A program made the translations under genes and the position numbers. The notes beneath the pieces are model-generated. The model was not told the DNA's origin. It saw only the letters and a program-made list of their open reading frames with translations, and searched no databases. 15,488 nt of DNA from Deltaproteobacteria bacterium (lineage in GTDB: Bacteria; Desulfobacterota; UBA8473), in contig JAUXFK010000037.1 of assembly GCA_030623035.1 (NCBI GenBank), forward strand, positions 1 through 15,488. Direction: 5' to 3'. Positions 7,235 to 14,659 of the stretch are shown in pieces; position 1 is the stretch's first letter; each line of letters opens with the position of its first letter.

Positions 7235-8035
7235 ATGTTTGATGTTACAATGAAGCAATTGCTGGAAGCTGGAGTCCATTTTGGACATCAGACAAAGCGA
7301 TGGAATCCAAAGATGAAAGAATATATCTTTGGGGCAAGAAATGGGATTTATATAATTAATCTGCAAAAGACGGTTCAATTATTCAAAGAGGCATACAATT
7401 TTATTATTGATACAGTATCGAATGGTGAATCCGTTCTCTTTGTTGGGACCAAAAAACAAGCCCATGATGCCACTGAGGAAGAAGCCAAGAGATGCGGTAT
7501 GTTTTATATTAATAATAGATGGTTGGGCGGAACATTAACAAATTTCCAAACTATCAAAAAGAGTATAGATAGATTAAAGAAGATTGATGCCATGAAAACG
7601 GATGGCACCTTTGACAGCCTTCCAAAAAAAGAAGTATTGCGTATTGAAAAAGAGAGGGAAAAGTTAGAGAAAAACTTAGGTGGCATCAAAGATATGAATA
7701 AACTTCCTGGCGCTGTTTTTATTGTTGATACAAGAAAGGAGAAGATTGCTGTCGCTGAAACAAAGAAGATCGGCATCCCTAGCGTTGCGTTAGTAGACAC
7801 AAATTGTGACCCTGATGATATCGCTTATGTTATTACAGGGAACGACGATGCGATTAGGGCGATACGGCTATTTACTTCTAAGATTGCAGATGCCTGTATA
7901 GAAGGACGAAAGCTCTATGAAGATAAACTAGAAGCTGAAGCTAGAGAAGCGGCATCTGTTGAGAGCGAAGAGACCAAAGAAGAGACGAATGACGAAATCA
8001 ATGGAGAGACAGTTCAAGATCAGTCAAGTATTTAA
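7235..8035 (+). CDS. rpsB: 30S ribosomal protein S2
   Basis: S2 is a late-assembling small-subunit protein on the solvent side between head and body, where it helps dock S1. The 266-residue product carries the family landmarks: LLEAGVHFGHQTKRWNPKM near the start, LFVGTKKQA, YINNRWLGGTLTNF, and the C-terminal LVDTNCDPDDIAYVITGNDD. The last 35 or so residues form an acidic, glutamate-rich tail, a commonly variable part of S2. The ATG at 7235 is preceded by GGGAGG with 7 bases of spacing; an ATG at 7231 is out of frame. It heads the conserved rpsB-tsf-pyrH-frr cluster, 58 bases ahead of tsf. In many bacteria S2 represses its own rpsB-tsf mRNA; a leader with a possible SD-masking hairpin is present but unproven. 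Confidence 0.98.
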   Translation: MFDVTMKQLLEAGVHFGHQTKRWNPKMKEYIFGARNGIYIINLQKTVQLFKEAYNFIIDTVSNGESVLFVGTKKQAHDATEEEAKRCGMFYINNRWLGGTLTNFQTIKKSIDRLKKIDAMKTDGTFDSLPKKEVLRIEKEREKLEKNLGGIKDMNKLPGAVFIVDTRKEKIAVAETKKIGIPSVALVDTNCDPDDIAYVITGNDDAIRAIRLFTSKIADACIEGRKLYEDKLEAEAREAASVESEETKEETNDEINGETVQDQSSI

Positions 8036-8093
8036 AATAATTAAAATATGACCATTGATAGATATTAGCAAAGGGGGGTAATTCAGAAAGGTT

Positions 8094-8699
8094 ATGGAAA
8101 TTAAGGCAACTGTGGTTAAAGATCTACGCGAAAAAACCAGCGCCGGAATTATGGATTGTAAGAAGGCCCTTAAGGAGACATCCGGTGACATCGATAAGGC
8201 CATAGAGTACTTGAGGAAAAAAGGGCTGGCAACAGCAGCTAAAAAGTTAGGCAGAGCATCAAAAGAAGGAACCATTGGATCTTACATCCACCCAGGAGGA
8301 AAGATAGGCGTACTGGTAGAGGTCAATTGTGAGACGGATTTTGTAGCTAAAACATCTGATTTTATGGACTTTGTAAAAAATATAGCTATGCATATCGCTG
8401 CAGCAAACCCCATCTATTTGAAAAGGGAGGCCGTGCCAAAAGAAGTTTTAGAGAAGGAAAGAGATATATATAAGAGCCAGGCATTAGACTCTGGGAAACC
8501 TGAAAAGGTGATTGACAAAATCGTCGATGGAAAATTGGAGAAATACCTTTCCGAGGTATGCTTATTGGGGCAATCCTACGTTAAAGAGCCTGATCTTACT
8601 ATTAAGGAATTAATCGATACATTAATATCCAAGCTTGGGGAGAATATCTCTATAAGACGATTTGGCCGCTTTCAATTGAGTGAAAAATTGGATGATTAA
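8094..8699 (+). CDS. tsf: Translation elongation factor Ts
   Basis: EF-Ts is the guanine-nucleotide exchange factor that displaces GDP from EF-Tu. The 201-residue protein has the N-terminal UBA-like module (VKDLREKTSAGIMDCKKAL, 8-26) and the core CETDFVAKTSDF (79-90), whose TDF residues insert into EF-Tu near its nucleotide site. It belongs to the short form of the family, as in Thermus, lacking the extra sub-domain of the roughly 280-residue E. coli type; this is normal variation, not truncation. The ATG at 8094 matches the family start, although the nearest purine run (AAAGG) is only 2 bases away and a stronger AAAGGGGGG lies about 15 bases upstream. The gene overlaps pyrH by 8 bases, suggesting translational coupling. 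Confidence 0.97.
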   Translation: MEIKATVVKDLREKTSAGIMDCKKALKETSGDIDKAIEYLRKKGLATAAKKLGRASKEGTIGSYIHPGGKIGVLVEVNCETDFVAKTSDFMDFVKNIAMHIAAANPIYLKREAVPKEVLEKERDIYKSQALDSGKPEKVIDKIVDGKLEKYLSEVCLLGQSYVKEPDLTIKELIDTLISKLGENISIRRFGRFQLSEKLDD

Positions 8700-9411
8700 A
8701 GCGCCTAACTTTAAAAGAGTCATCCTTAAGTTGAGCGGGGAGGCTCTGATAGGAGATAAAGGACACGGCATTAGCCCTGCCGTTATGAAAAGTATTTCAT
8801 CAGATATAAAGGAGGTGTATGAGCTAGGAGTAGAAATCGCAATCGTTATCGGCGGCGGAAATTTTTTTCGTGGTATAGATGCTGACACTTTTGGGATAGA
8901 TCGTTCTATGGGTGACTATATAGGGATGTTATCCACGATAATTAATAGTTTGGTTCTACAAAGCTCTTTAGAGCAAATTGGGATACCGACCAGGGTTTTA
9001 TCTGCTTTAGATATACACCAAATCGTGGAACCCTATATCAGGAGAAAGGCCATACAACACCTGACGAATAAAAAGATTGTAATATTTGCTGCAGGAACGG
9101 GCAATCCTTACTTTACTACAGACACTGCGGCTGCTTTGAGGGCAAAAGAGGTCAACGCTGATGTTATACTTAAGGCAACAAAGGTTGATGGAGTTTATAC
9201 AAACGACCCATTAATAGATAGATATGCTAAAAAATTTGATACGCTGAGCTGTACGGATGTATTAAATAAAGAACTCAAAGTGGTTGACTCTACAGCCGTA
9301 TCTCTATGCAGGGATAATAATCTGCCTATAATTATCTTTGATGTAACCACTCCAGGCAATATCAAAAGAGCCGTCTTAGGTGAAAAGATCGGCACATTAA
9401 TTACGGGATGA
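8692..9411 (+). CDS. pyrH: UMP kinase PyrH
   Basis: PyrH phosphorylates UMP to UDP with ATP, feeding all pyrimidine nucleotide and UDP-sugar synthesis; it is a hexameric amino-acid-kinase-family enzyme allosterically controlled by GTP and UTP. The 239-residue product shows KLSGEALIG (13-21), the glycine loop VIGGGNFFRG (52-61), AAGTGNPYFTTDTAAALRA (133-151) and KATKVDGVYTNDP (161-173). I favour the ATG at 8692, which lies within the tsf 3' end and gives an N-terminus like that of other PyrH proteins. A GTG at 8680 would add four residues and cannot be excluded, as neither start has a strong ribosome-binding site. The 8-base overlap with tsf and 3-base gap to frr point to one operon. Confidence 0.97.
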   Translation: MIKAPNFKRVILKLSGEALIGDKGHGISPAVMKSISSDIKEVYELGVEIAIVIGGGNFFRGIDADTFGIDRSMGDYIGMLSTIINSLVLQSSLEQIGIPTRVLSALDIHQIVEPYIRRKAIQHLTNKKIVIFAAGTGNPYFTTDTAAALRAKEVNADVILKATKVDGVYTNDPLIDRYAKKFDTLSCTDVLNKELKVVDSTAVSLCRDNNLPIIIFDVTTPGNIKRAVLGEKIGTLITG

Positions 9412-9414
9412 GAT

Positions 9415-9972
9415 ATGAAAGAAGAAGTTGTCCAGGATCTAAAAGATAATATGGAGAAATCGATTGAAGCCCTCCATAAAGAATTTAGTAAAGTGAGGAC
9501 AGGGAGGGCATCTTTATCATTACTCGATGGAATTAAGGTCGAATACTATGGTCAGCTCACTCCTTTAAACCAGGTTGCTACCCTTTCTGTTCCAGAGGCC
9601 AGGTTAATCACAATTCAACCCTGGGACAATAAGGTTATAGGCGAGATTGAGAAGTCAATCCAAAGATCTGATTTAGGACTCACCCCAATTAATGACGGTA
9701 AGGTCGTTCGTATTTCGATTCCCAATTTGACAGAAGAGCGAAGGAAGGAACTGGTCAAAGTCGTGAAGAAGATTACCGAAAACTGTAAGATCTCCCTTAG
9801 AAATACTAGAAGAGAGGCCAACAGCTTCCTTAAAGATCTGAAGAAGGAAAAAGAGATTTCCGAAGACGAGATGCATAAGGCTCAAGATGAGATTCAGAAA
9901 ATTACCGACAGTTACGTAAATAAATCAGATGAAATTTTAAAGGACAAGGAGGAGGAGATACTTCAAATATAG
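9415..9972 (+). CDS. frr: Ribosome recycling factor
   Basis: RRF acts with EF-G to split post-termination ribosomes so that subunits can be reused. The 185-residue length is exactly typical. The signature KVRTGRASLSLLDGIKVEYY (27-46), then GQLTPLNQVATLSVPEARLI (46-65) and the C-terminal long-helix region with RRKELVKVVKKITENCKISL match the tRNA-shaped triple-helix bundle plus beta domain. The start follows the pyrH stop by three bases. A GGGATGAG purine stretch precedes it inside the pyrH end, so expression is likely coupled to pyrH. The next gene, a ferredoxin, starts 30 bases downstream. Confidence 0.98.
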   Translation: MKEEVVQDLKDNMEKSIEALHKEFSKVRTGRASLSLLDGIKVEYYGQLTPLNQVATLSVPEARLITIQPWDNKVIGEIEKSIQRSDLGLTPINDGKVVRISIPNLTEERRKELVKVVKKITENCKISLRNTRREANSFLKDLKKEKEISEDEMHKAQDEIQKITDSYVNKSDEILKDKEEEILQI

Positions 9973-10001
9973 TATAGCCTGGTCAAAAGGGGTTAAAAAC
10001 T

Positions 10002-10172
10002 ATGCTGTACAGGATTACAGATGATTGTATATTATGCGGAACATGTTTAGATGAGTGCCCCTATAACGCCATAGAAGAAAACGAGGATATATTCGTGATT
10101 AACCAGGATGAATGTACAAAGTGTGGTGATTGCATAGAGATATGTCCAACAGAGGCAATAATTGAGGAATGA
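10002..10172 (+). CDS. 2[4Fe-4S] clostridial-type ferredoxin, 56 aa
   Basis: The product is a 56-residue protein with two complete iron-sulphur motifs: CILCGTCLDECP (C9, C12, C15, C19) and CTKCGDCIEICP (C38, C41, C44, C48). This is the CxxCxxCxxxCP pattern of low-potential bacterial ferredoxins, one-electron carriers of the cytoplasm. The halves are near-symmetric and the protein is strongly acidic, both normal. Its ATG at 10002 is preceded by AAAAGGGG with about 9 bases of spacing, and it lies only 29 bases after the frr stop in the same direction, so read-through from the translation operon is likely. No partner oxidoreductase is nearby, so its electron donor and acceptor cannot be inferred. 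It suggests anaerobic metabolism. Family assignment is firm, its specific role unknown. Confidence 0.93.
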   Translation: MLYRITDDCILCGTCLDECPYNAIEENEDIFVINQDECTKCGDCIEICPTEAIIEE

Positions 10173-10229
10173 ATATAGAAGTTACAATAGTCTTCCTATG
10201 ACAGTTATATTTTGTATTTCTGCGCTATT

Positions 10230-10272
10230 AAAGGGCTTTTTAATCTCTTCTTAGAATATTCAAAAGCCCTTT
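10230..10272. other. Stem-loop after the ferredoxin gene
   Basis: AAAGGGCTTTT (10230-10240) and AAAAGCCCTTT (10262-10272) are a perfect 11-base inverted repeat around a 21-base loop, about 57 bases after the ferredoxin stop. No U-run follows the second arm on either strand, so it is not a classic intrinsic terminator. It may protect the 3' end of the frr-ferredoxin transcript or attenuate it. Confidence 0.5.
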
Positions 10273-10373
10273 ACCCTCCCCACAATCTTTTCTTGAAAAA
10301 TTACCTTTTATATGTTAATACTACAGCGACACTTTCGGATATTGCCTTTTAATGACCGGTTTGAAAGACCTCT

Positions 10374-10399
10374 TTCCTTAATAAGGGGTTGATTTTTTT
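10374..10399 (+). terminator. Weak hairpin plus seven Ts, possible terminator
   Basis: TTCCTT (10374-10379) can pair with AAGGGG (10383-10388), including two G-U pairs, around a 3-base loop, followed four bases later by seven Ts (10393-10399). The stem is short, so termination would be inefficient. It lies in the 479-base noncoding stretch between the ferredoxin gene and uppS (10173-10651), where a transcript end would be sensible. Confidence 0.3.
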
Positions 10400-10497
10400 G
10401 ATCGTCCTAAGTTCGCTACGCAAAATCTTAGAAAACTCGGACAATCGCCCTAAAAAACTCAAGATTGCTATGCTTCGCTTCACTAAGAACTATTTAT

Positions 10498-10576
10498 AAA
10501 AAGGTTCAACATATGTTTGTCAGGAGGTTTTTCAGGGAAGCCTGTGAAAACTGTCTCTGTAGGATGAACCTTTTTT
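10498..10576 (+). terminator. Long structured hairpin ending in a T-run, upstream of uppS
   Basis: AAAAAGGTTCA (10498-10508) pairs perfectly with TGAACCTTTTT (10565-10575) and the right arm runs into a T-tract, as in an intrinsic terminator. The 56 bases enclosed are structured too. GTTTT (10527-10531) pairs with AAAAC (10547-10551), around an inner stem CAGG/CCTG (10533-10536, 10541-10544) with a GAAG loop. A palindrome AACATATGTT lies at 10508-10517. A terminator with a large insert, a small RNA ending in its own terminator, or a leader controlling uppS are all possible. uppS begins 76 bases later. No known riboswitch family is recognised. Confidence 0.45.
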
Positions 10577-10651
10577 ATTTGTGATCTAATCTTTTCCCTT
10601 ACATTTTTTATGATTTCTGAATATTAATTGAGGTTTTTGGGGGTATAAAAT

Positions 10652-11410
10652 ATGGATAAGACTTTGGAGGGCCTGGACAAAGAGAAACTTCCAAAACATA
10701 TTGCGATTATTATGGACGGCAATGGCCGTTGGGCTGAGAAAAGAAGCAAAAGCAGGGTTTTTGGGCACGAAAAAGGCTCAGAAGCTGTCAGAGAGGTTGT
10801 AAGGACATGTAGGGAGCTGGGCATTGAAGTCCTTACGCTTTATGCCTTTTCCATGGAAAATTGGGACCGCCCGGCAATTGAAGTGAATGCATTGATGAAC
10901 TTTCTTAAAAGGTTCCTTGTTCAAGAACTGGATGAGATGCTGGATAAGAGTATACGACTCATGGCTGTCGGTGATCTTAAAAGACTGCCCGAGGAGGTAT
11001 ATGCTGTATTACAAGACAGAATAAAAAAGACCGAAAAGTGCAATGGTATGATCCTGAATTTAGCTTTAAGTTATGGGGGCAGGGACGATATCGTTTGTGC
11101 AGTTAAAAAGATCATAGATGATTATGAGCTTAAAAAGATAAAGCGTGAAGATATTACATTGGAAATCTTTTCTAACTACTTATATACTTCCGGATTACCA
11201 GACCCTGATCTTCTTATAAGAACGAGTGGCGAAAGGCGTATCAGCAACTTTTTACTATGGCAGATAGCATATACAGAAATCTACATTACAGATACGCTTT
11301 GGCCTGATTTTAAAAAAGAAAACTTATTTGAAGCCATAATTGACTTTCAAAACAGAGAGAGAAGGTTTGGGTTGACAACCGATCAGATAAAGGGTGCGCA
11401 GCAGGAATAG
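10652..11410 (+). CDS. uppS: Undecaprenyl diphosphate synthase (cis-prenyltransferase) UppS
   Basis: UppS condenses eight isopentenyl diphosphates in cis onto farnesyl diphosphate, giving the C55 lipid carrier for peptidoglycan and other wall polymers. The 252-residue product carries all conserved regions: HIAIIMDGNGRWAEKR (16-31) with catalytic D22, YAFSMENWDRP (64-74), LALSYGGRDDI (137-147), and GLPDPDLLIRTSGERRISNF (181-200) with the diphosphate-binding R190, R196 and S198, then the metal-binding glutamate E209 in QIAYTEIY. The ATG at 10652 has a GGGGG tract about 8 bases upstream. It begins the envelope/isoprenoid cluster, with cdsA only 5 bases downstream. The 479-base gap before it suggests its own promoter, but I could not identify one with confidence. 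Confidence 0.97.
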   Translation: MDKTLEGLDKEKLPKHIAIIMDGNGRWAEKRSKSRVFGHEKGSEAVREVVRTCRELGIEVLTLYAFSMENWDRPAIEVNALMNFLKRFLVQELDEMLDKSIRLMAVGDLKRLPEEVYAVLQDRIKKTEKCNGMILNLALSYGGRDDIVCAVKKIIDDYELKKIKREDITLEIFSNYLYTSGLPDPDLLIRTSGERRISNFLLWQIAYTEIYITDTLWPDFKKENLFEAIIDFQNRERRFGLTTDQIKGAQQE

Positions 11411-11415
11411 ATTCG

Positions 11416-12213
11416 ATGGAATTAAAGAGGTGGCTTACTGCCCTATTTTTGGTACCTCCGCTTCTCTTTGTGATAGGCTACGGTTCAGAACCGGTTTTTT
11501 TTGGACTCGTTGCAGTCGCATTAGTATTGGCGATTCATGAGTTTTATACCTTGGTTCTACCTTTAAATCAAAAAAAAGAAAAGACCTCAGGAATCCTTTT
11601 GGCCTTGCTTTTGGCCTATGGCATCTATAAAGGCGAAGTCCTTTTATTAATAGGTATCTCCACTTTTATTGTCATTTTTTTACTGATCTTCTTTTTGGCA
11701 GGTGTCCGGGAGATAGACTCTGTTGTCCCATGTTTGGGGAAGCTTCTGTTTGGAATTTTTTATATTGGTCTTTTAATATCCCATCTTACATTAATTAGAG
11801 GGATGCCTTATGGTAAAGTGTGGGTCTTCTTTACTCTAGCAGTAACCTTCATGGGGGATACTGCTGCCTATTACGGTGGGACTTACTTTGGGAAGCATAA
11901 ACTATACCCAGGGATCAGCCCGGGTAAGACCTTAGAGGGATCTCTTTGGGGATTCGTCGGGAATTCAGTTGTCGCTTTAATATTTTGGCAGTACTTTTTG
12001 TGTCAAACAGAGCTTTATCATTGCATAATTTTAGCCTTTGGGCTCGGAATCATGGGGCAGGTGGGGGATCTCTGTGAATCCATGATAAAGAGAAGCGCAG
12101 GCGTGAAAGACTCTAGCGGTTTGTTGCCCGGACATGGGGGGATGTTGGATAGGATAGATAGTTTACTCTTTTCTTCACCATTTCTTTATTACTATGTCAA
12201 TATCGCATTCTAA
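11416..12213 (+). CDS. cdsA: Phosphatidate cytidylyltransferase CdsA
   Basis: CdsA makes CDP-diacylglycerol from phosphatidic acid and CTP in the inner membrane, the branch point for phosphatidylethanolamine, phosphatidylglycerol and cardiolipin. The 265-residue protein is mostly hydrophobic, with several membrane spans (about 8-42, 58-94, 107-126, 134-153 and 178-216). Near the C-terminus it has the family signature at 222-248: S222, K225-R226, K231-D232, H240-G241-G242, D245-R246 and D248, which bind CTP and metal. FMGDTAAYYGG and PGISPGKTLEGSLWG are also characteristic. The length is typical. It follows uppS after 5 bases with a modest AGGA further upstream, so the two are surely co-transcribed. 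dxr follows after 163 bases. Confidence 0.96.
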   Translation: MELKRWLTALFLVPPLLFVIGYGSEPVFFGLVAVALVLAIHEFYTLVLPLNQKKEKTSGILLALLLAYGIYKGEVLLLIGISTFIVIFLLIFFLAGVREIDSVVPCLGKLLFGIFYIGLLISHLTLIRGMPYGKVWVFFTLAVTFMGDTAAYYGGTYFGKHKLYPGISPGKTLEGSLWGFVGNSVVALIFWQYFLCQTELYHCIILAFGLGIMGQVGDLCESMIKRSAGVKDSSGLLPGHGGMLDRIDSLLFSSPFLYYYVNIAF

Positions 12214-12289
12214 GTGCTCTAACCCTTATATTGGGTGACGTATTTAAGTAGGTATCCATATATCTACCCTCCGAATTCAAAGAGTCTTA

Positions 12290-12344
12290 AAGTGCCTAAA
12301 GTAGGCACTTCAAACACGAATAGGTAATCGTATTTAAGAATACG
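12290..12344. other. Two hairpins in the cdsA-dxr gap
   Basis: AAGTGCCT (12290-12297) and AGGCACTT (12303-12310) form a perfect 8-base stem with a 5-base loop. CGTATT (12329-12334) and AATACG (12339-12344) form a second stem with a 4-base loop. The ten bases CGTATTTAAG at 12329-12338 also occur at 12239-12248, shortly after the cdsA stop. Neither stem is followed by a T-run. They may be transcript-processing or attenuation structures ahead of dxr, or remnants of repeats. Confidence 0.4.
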
Positions 12345-12376
12345 CGTACTAAATAAAGATGGATAAGAGGGGCTAG

Positions 12377-13522
12377 GTGAAAAAACTGGCAATCCTGGGC
12401 TGTACAGGCTCAATCGGTGTGAATACACTGGATATAGTGGATAGGTTCAAGGATAGATATGAAATAGTAGCCCTTTCAGCCGGAACGAATATCAATTTGC
12501 TGAAAGAACAGGTGCTCAAGTTTAAACCCAAAATAGTATCCGTTTTGAATGACCATTTTGCCATTAAACTGAGAGAAGGATTAAAGCCCCATAATGTAGA
12601 GATATTACATGGCATAGAAGGTGCTAAGAAGATTGCCACTTTACCAGAGGTTGAGATGGTGATCTCTGCAATTGTTGGGGCAGCAGGATTGGTTCCAACG
12701 TTTTCTGCCATTCAGGCCGGTAAGGACATCGCTTTGGCCAATAAAGAAACTCTGGTCATGGCAGGGAAGATTGTAATGAAAGAAGCGAAGAATAACGATG
12801 TTGCTATCCTCCCAGTTGACAGCGAGCATAGTGCAATCTTTCAGTCCTTGCTGGGGCATAGGAAAAGAGATGTAAGGAGGATAATTCTGACAGCTTCCGG
12901 GGGGCCGTTTTTAAACTGTTCGTATGAAGAACTAAATACAGTTACAATCCGGGAGGCATTAGAACACCCAACCTGGCAAATGGGGAGAAAGATAACTATC
13001 GATTCTGCATCCCTGATGAATAAAGGGCTGGAAGTAATAGAGGCAAGATGGTTATTCGATGTACCTCACGAAAAAATCGACGTCCATATCCATCCTCAGA
13101 GTATTGTTCACTCAATGGTAGAGTATGTTGACGGGTCAGTTATTGCGCAAATGGGTGTCCCTGATATGCGTGTACCAATATCTTATGCCCTTTCATATCC
13201 TGATCGCCTTGAAACAGGGCTGTCTTCATTGAACCTTAATGAGATTCATAAACTGACCTTTGAGCTGCCGGATGAAGAGAGGTTTCCTGCTCTCAAGCTG
13301 GCTTATAGGGCGGTTGAAGAGGGAGGTACAATGCCCGCTGTTTTGAATGCTGCAAATGAGATTGCAGTGGAGGCGTTTTTGCGGGATAAAATAAGTTTTC
13401 CCAAAATACCTCAAATCATAGAGCAAGCCATGGATTGTCATAGAGTTAAAGAGATAAATACCGTACAAGATTCATTGGATGCCGATCATTGGGCTCGGGC
13501 AAAGGCAAATGAATTTTTCTAG
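12377..13522 (+). CDS. dxr: 1-deoxy-D-xylulose 5-phosphate reductoisomerase Dxr (IspC)
   Basis: Dxr converts DXP to 2-C-methyl-D-erythritol 4-phosphate with NADPH, the first committed step of the MEP isoprenoid pathway and the target of fosmidomycin. The 381-residue protein has the Rossmann motif GCTGSIG (8-14), ANKETLVMAG (121-130), the metal ligands D148 and E150 in PVDSEHSAIFQ and E219 in MNKGLEVIEA, the substrate-binding TASGGPF (172-178) and HPQSIVHSMVEY. The start is GTG; the usual N-terminus begins there, AAGAGGGG lies just upstream, and no ATG is nearby. Its product leads to the precursors UppS uses, so the cluster couples isoprenoid supply to carrier-lipid synthesis. rseP starts 21 bases after its stop. 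Confidence 0.97.
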   Translation: MKKLAILGCTGSIGVNTLDIVDRFKDRYEIVALSAGTNINLLKEQVLKFKPKIVSVLNDHFAIKLREGLKPHNVEILHGIEGAKKIATLPEVEMVISAIVGAAGLVPTFSAIQAGKDIALANKETLVMAGKIVMKEAKNNDVAILPVDSEHSAIFQSLLGHRKRDVRRIILTASGGPFLNCSYEELNTVTIREALEHPTWQMGRKITIDSASLMNKGLEVIEARWLFDVPHEKIDVHIHPQSIVHSMVEYVDGSVIAQMGVPDMRVPISYALSYPDRLETGLSSLNLNEIHKLTFELPDEERFPALKLAYRAVEEGGTMPAVLNAANEIAVEAFLRDKISFPKIPQIIEQAMDCHRVKEINTVQDSLDADHWARAKANEFF

Positions 13523-13543
13523 CAAAATGATAAGGAGTGTGGA

Positions 13544-14605
13544 ATGGTAACTGCATCTGCAGCGATAGTACTCTTGGGGGTTTTAATATTTATCCATGAA
13601 ATGGGGCATTTTATCCTTGCAAAGATAAGCGGTGTTGGGGTAGTTAAGTTTTCCATTGGTTTTGGCCCTAAGATATTTAGTAAGAAGATTGGAGAAACCG
13701 AATACCTTCTTTCAGCTATCCCCCTGGGAGGTTATGTAAAGATGGTTGGGGAGGGGCCGGATGAGGAGGTGTCAGAAGAGGATTTATCAAAATCCTTCAC
13801 CAATAAACCCGTAATTAAAAGGGCGGGGATCGTGCTTGCCGGACCGCTTTTCAACATCATATTTGCGATATTTGTCTTTTCCATAATTCACATGGGTGGC
13901 GTTCCAATCTTAACAACTGAGGTAGGAGATACTGTCAAGGATTCCCCTGCATTTGAGGCTGGTATTCAAAAAGGGGACTTAATTACTTCCATAAACGGAA
14001 AAGAAATCTCTAAATGGGAAGAGTTGACAGAGATTATCCAGCAAAGCGAAGGCGTTGAACTCTTAATGAATATAAAGAGGGACGGCAGATATTATGAAAT
14101 CCAGCTTAGACCAAAACTCTTTGTAGATAAGAATATCTTCGGAGAGGAGATAGAAACCTATAAGATCGGTGTAAACGCATCAGATAAATTTATTACCAAG
14201 AGGTATAATCCCTTTTCAGCCGTTTTGAAAGGGTTTCAACAAACATGGTGGTGGACGAAATTAACGGGGATAACCATTTACAAACTTATTGATAGGACGG
14301 TCCCTGCAAAGACCCTGGGAGGCCCTATCCTTATCGTCCAGATGGCCGGGGAACAGGCCCAGGCAGGGCTCATGAATTTTCTTTTCTTTATGGCTATAAT
14401 AAGCATTAACCTGGGGATAATTAACCTCCTCCCTATCCCAATACTTGATGGCGGGCATCTCTTTTTCTTCCTATTAGAGGCCATTATGGGCAAACCCATT
14501 AGCATGAAAAAAATGGAAATTGCCCAACAGATTGGCCTGGTTATCATAGTCCTATTGATTGTCTTTGTATTTTATAATGATATAACCAGGATATTTACTA
14601 AGTAA
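13544..14605 (+). CDS. rseP: Site-2 intramembrane zinc metalloprotease, RseP family
   Basis: RseP-type proteases cut membrane-embedded substrates; in E. coli this releases sigma-E from the anti-sigma factor RseA and clears signal-peptide remnants. The 353-residue protein has the zinc motif HEMGH (18-22) in its first membrane helix, a second helix about 95-117, a single PDZ domain about 120-190 (including AGIQKGDLITSINGKEI), and NLLPIPILDGGH (294-305) with the third metal ligand D302 in a later helix. A last helix lies about 328-346. Gammaproteobacterial members carry two PDZ domains in about 450 residues, so this shorter one-PDZ form is normal for many other bacteria. AAGGAG with 6 bases of spacing precedes the ATG. 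Its anti-sigma substrate is not in the window and cannot be named. Confidence 0.95.
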   Translation: MVTASAAIVLLGVLIFIHEMGHFILAKISGVGVVKFSIGFGPKIFSKKIGETEYLLSAIPLGGYVKMVGEGPDEEVSEEDLSKSFTNKPVIKRAGIVLAGPLFNIIFAIFVFSIIHMGGVPILTTEVGDTVKDSPAFEAGIQKGDLITSINGKEISKWEELTEIIQQSEGVELLMNIKRDGRYYEIQLRPKLFVDKNIFGEEIETYKIGVNASDKFITKRYNPFSAVLKGFQQTWWWTKLTGITIYKLIDRTVPAKTLGGPILIVQMAGEQAQAGLMNFLFFMAIISINLGIINLLPIPILDGGHLFFFLLEAIMGKPISMKKMEIAQQIGLVIIVLLIVFVFYNDITRIFTK

Positions 14606-14659
14606 ATCCTCTCTAAGATTCATCCTGAATATTTCCATAAACTAAAACAGGTAATCACT

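Noticed and set aside
8680..8691. GTG start for pyrH four codons before the ATG
   Set aside because: Possible, but the ATG at 8692 gives the usual PyrH N-terminus and neither start has a clearly better ribosome-binding site.
10498..10576. Cobalamin-riboswitch-like stretch (AGGGAAGCCTGTGAAAA)
   Set aside because: The resemblance to the GGGAA...GGTGAAA core is superficial; the CCCGC-ACTG and GCCACTG conserved blocks are missing and the region is far too short.
10498..10576. SRP 4.5S RNA
   Set aside because: The invariant apical GGAAGGAAGCAGCC-type loop is absent.
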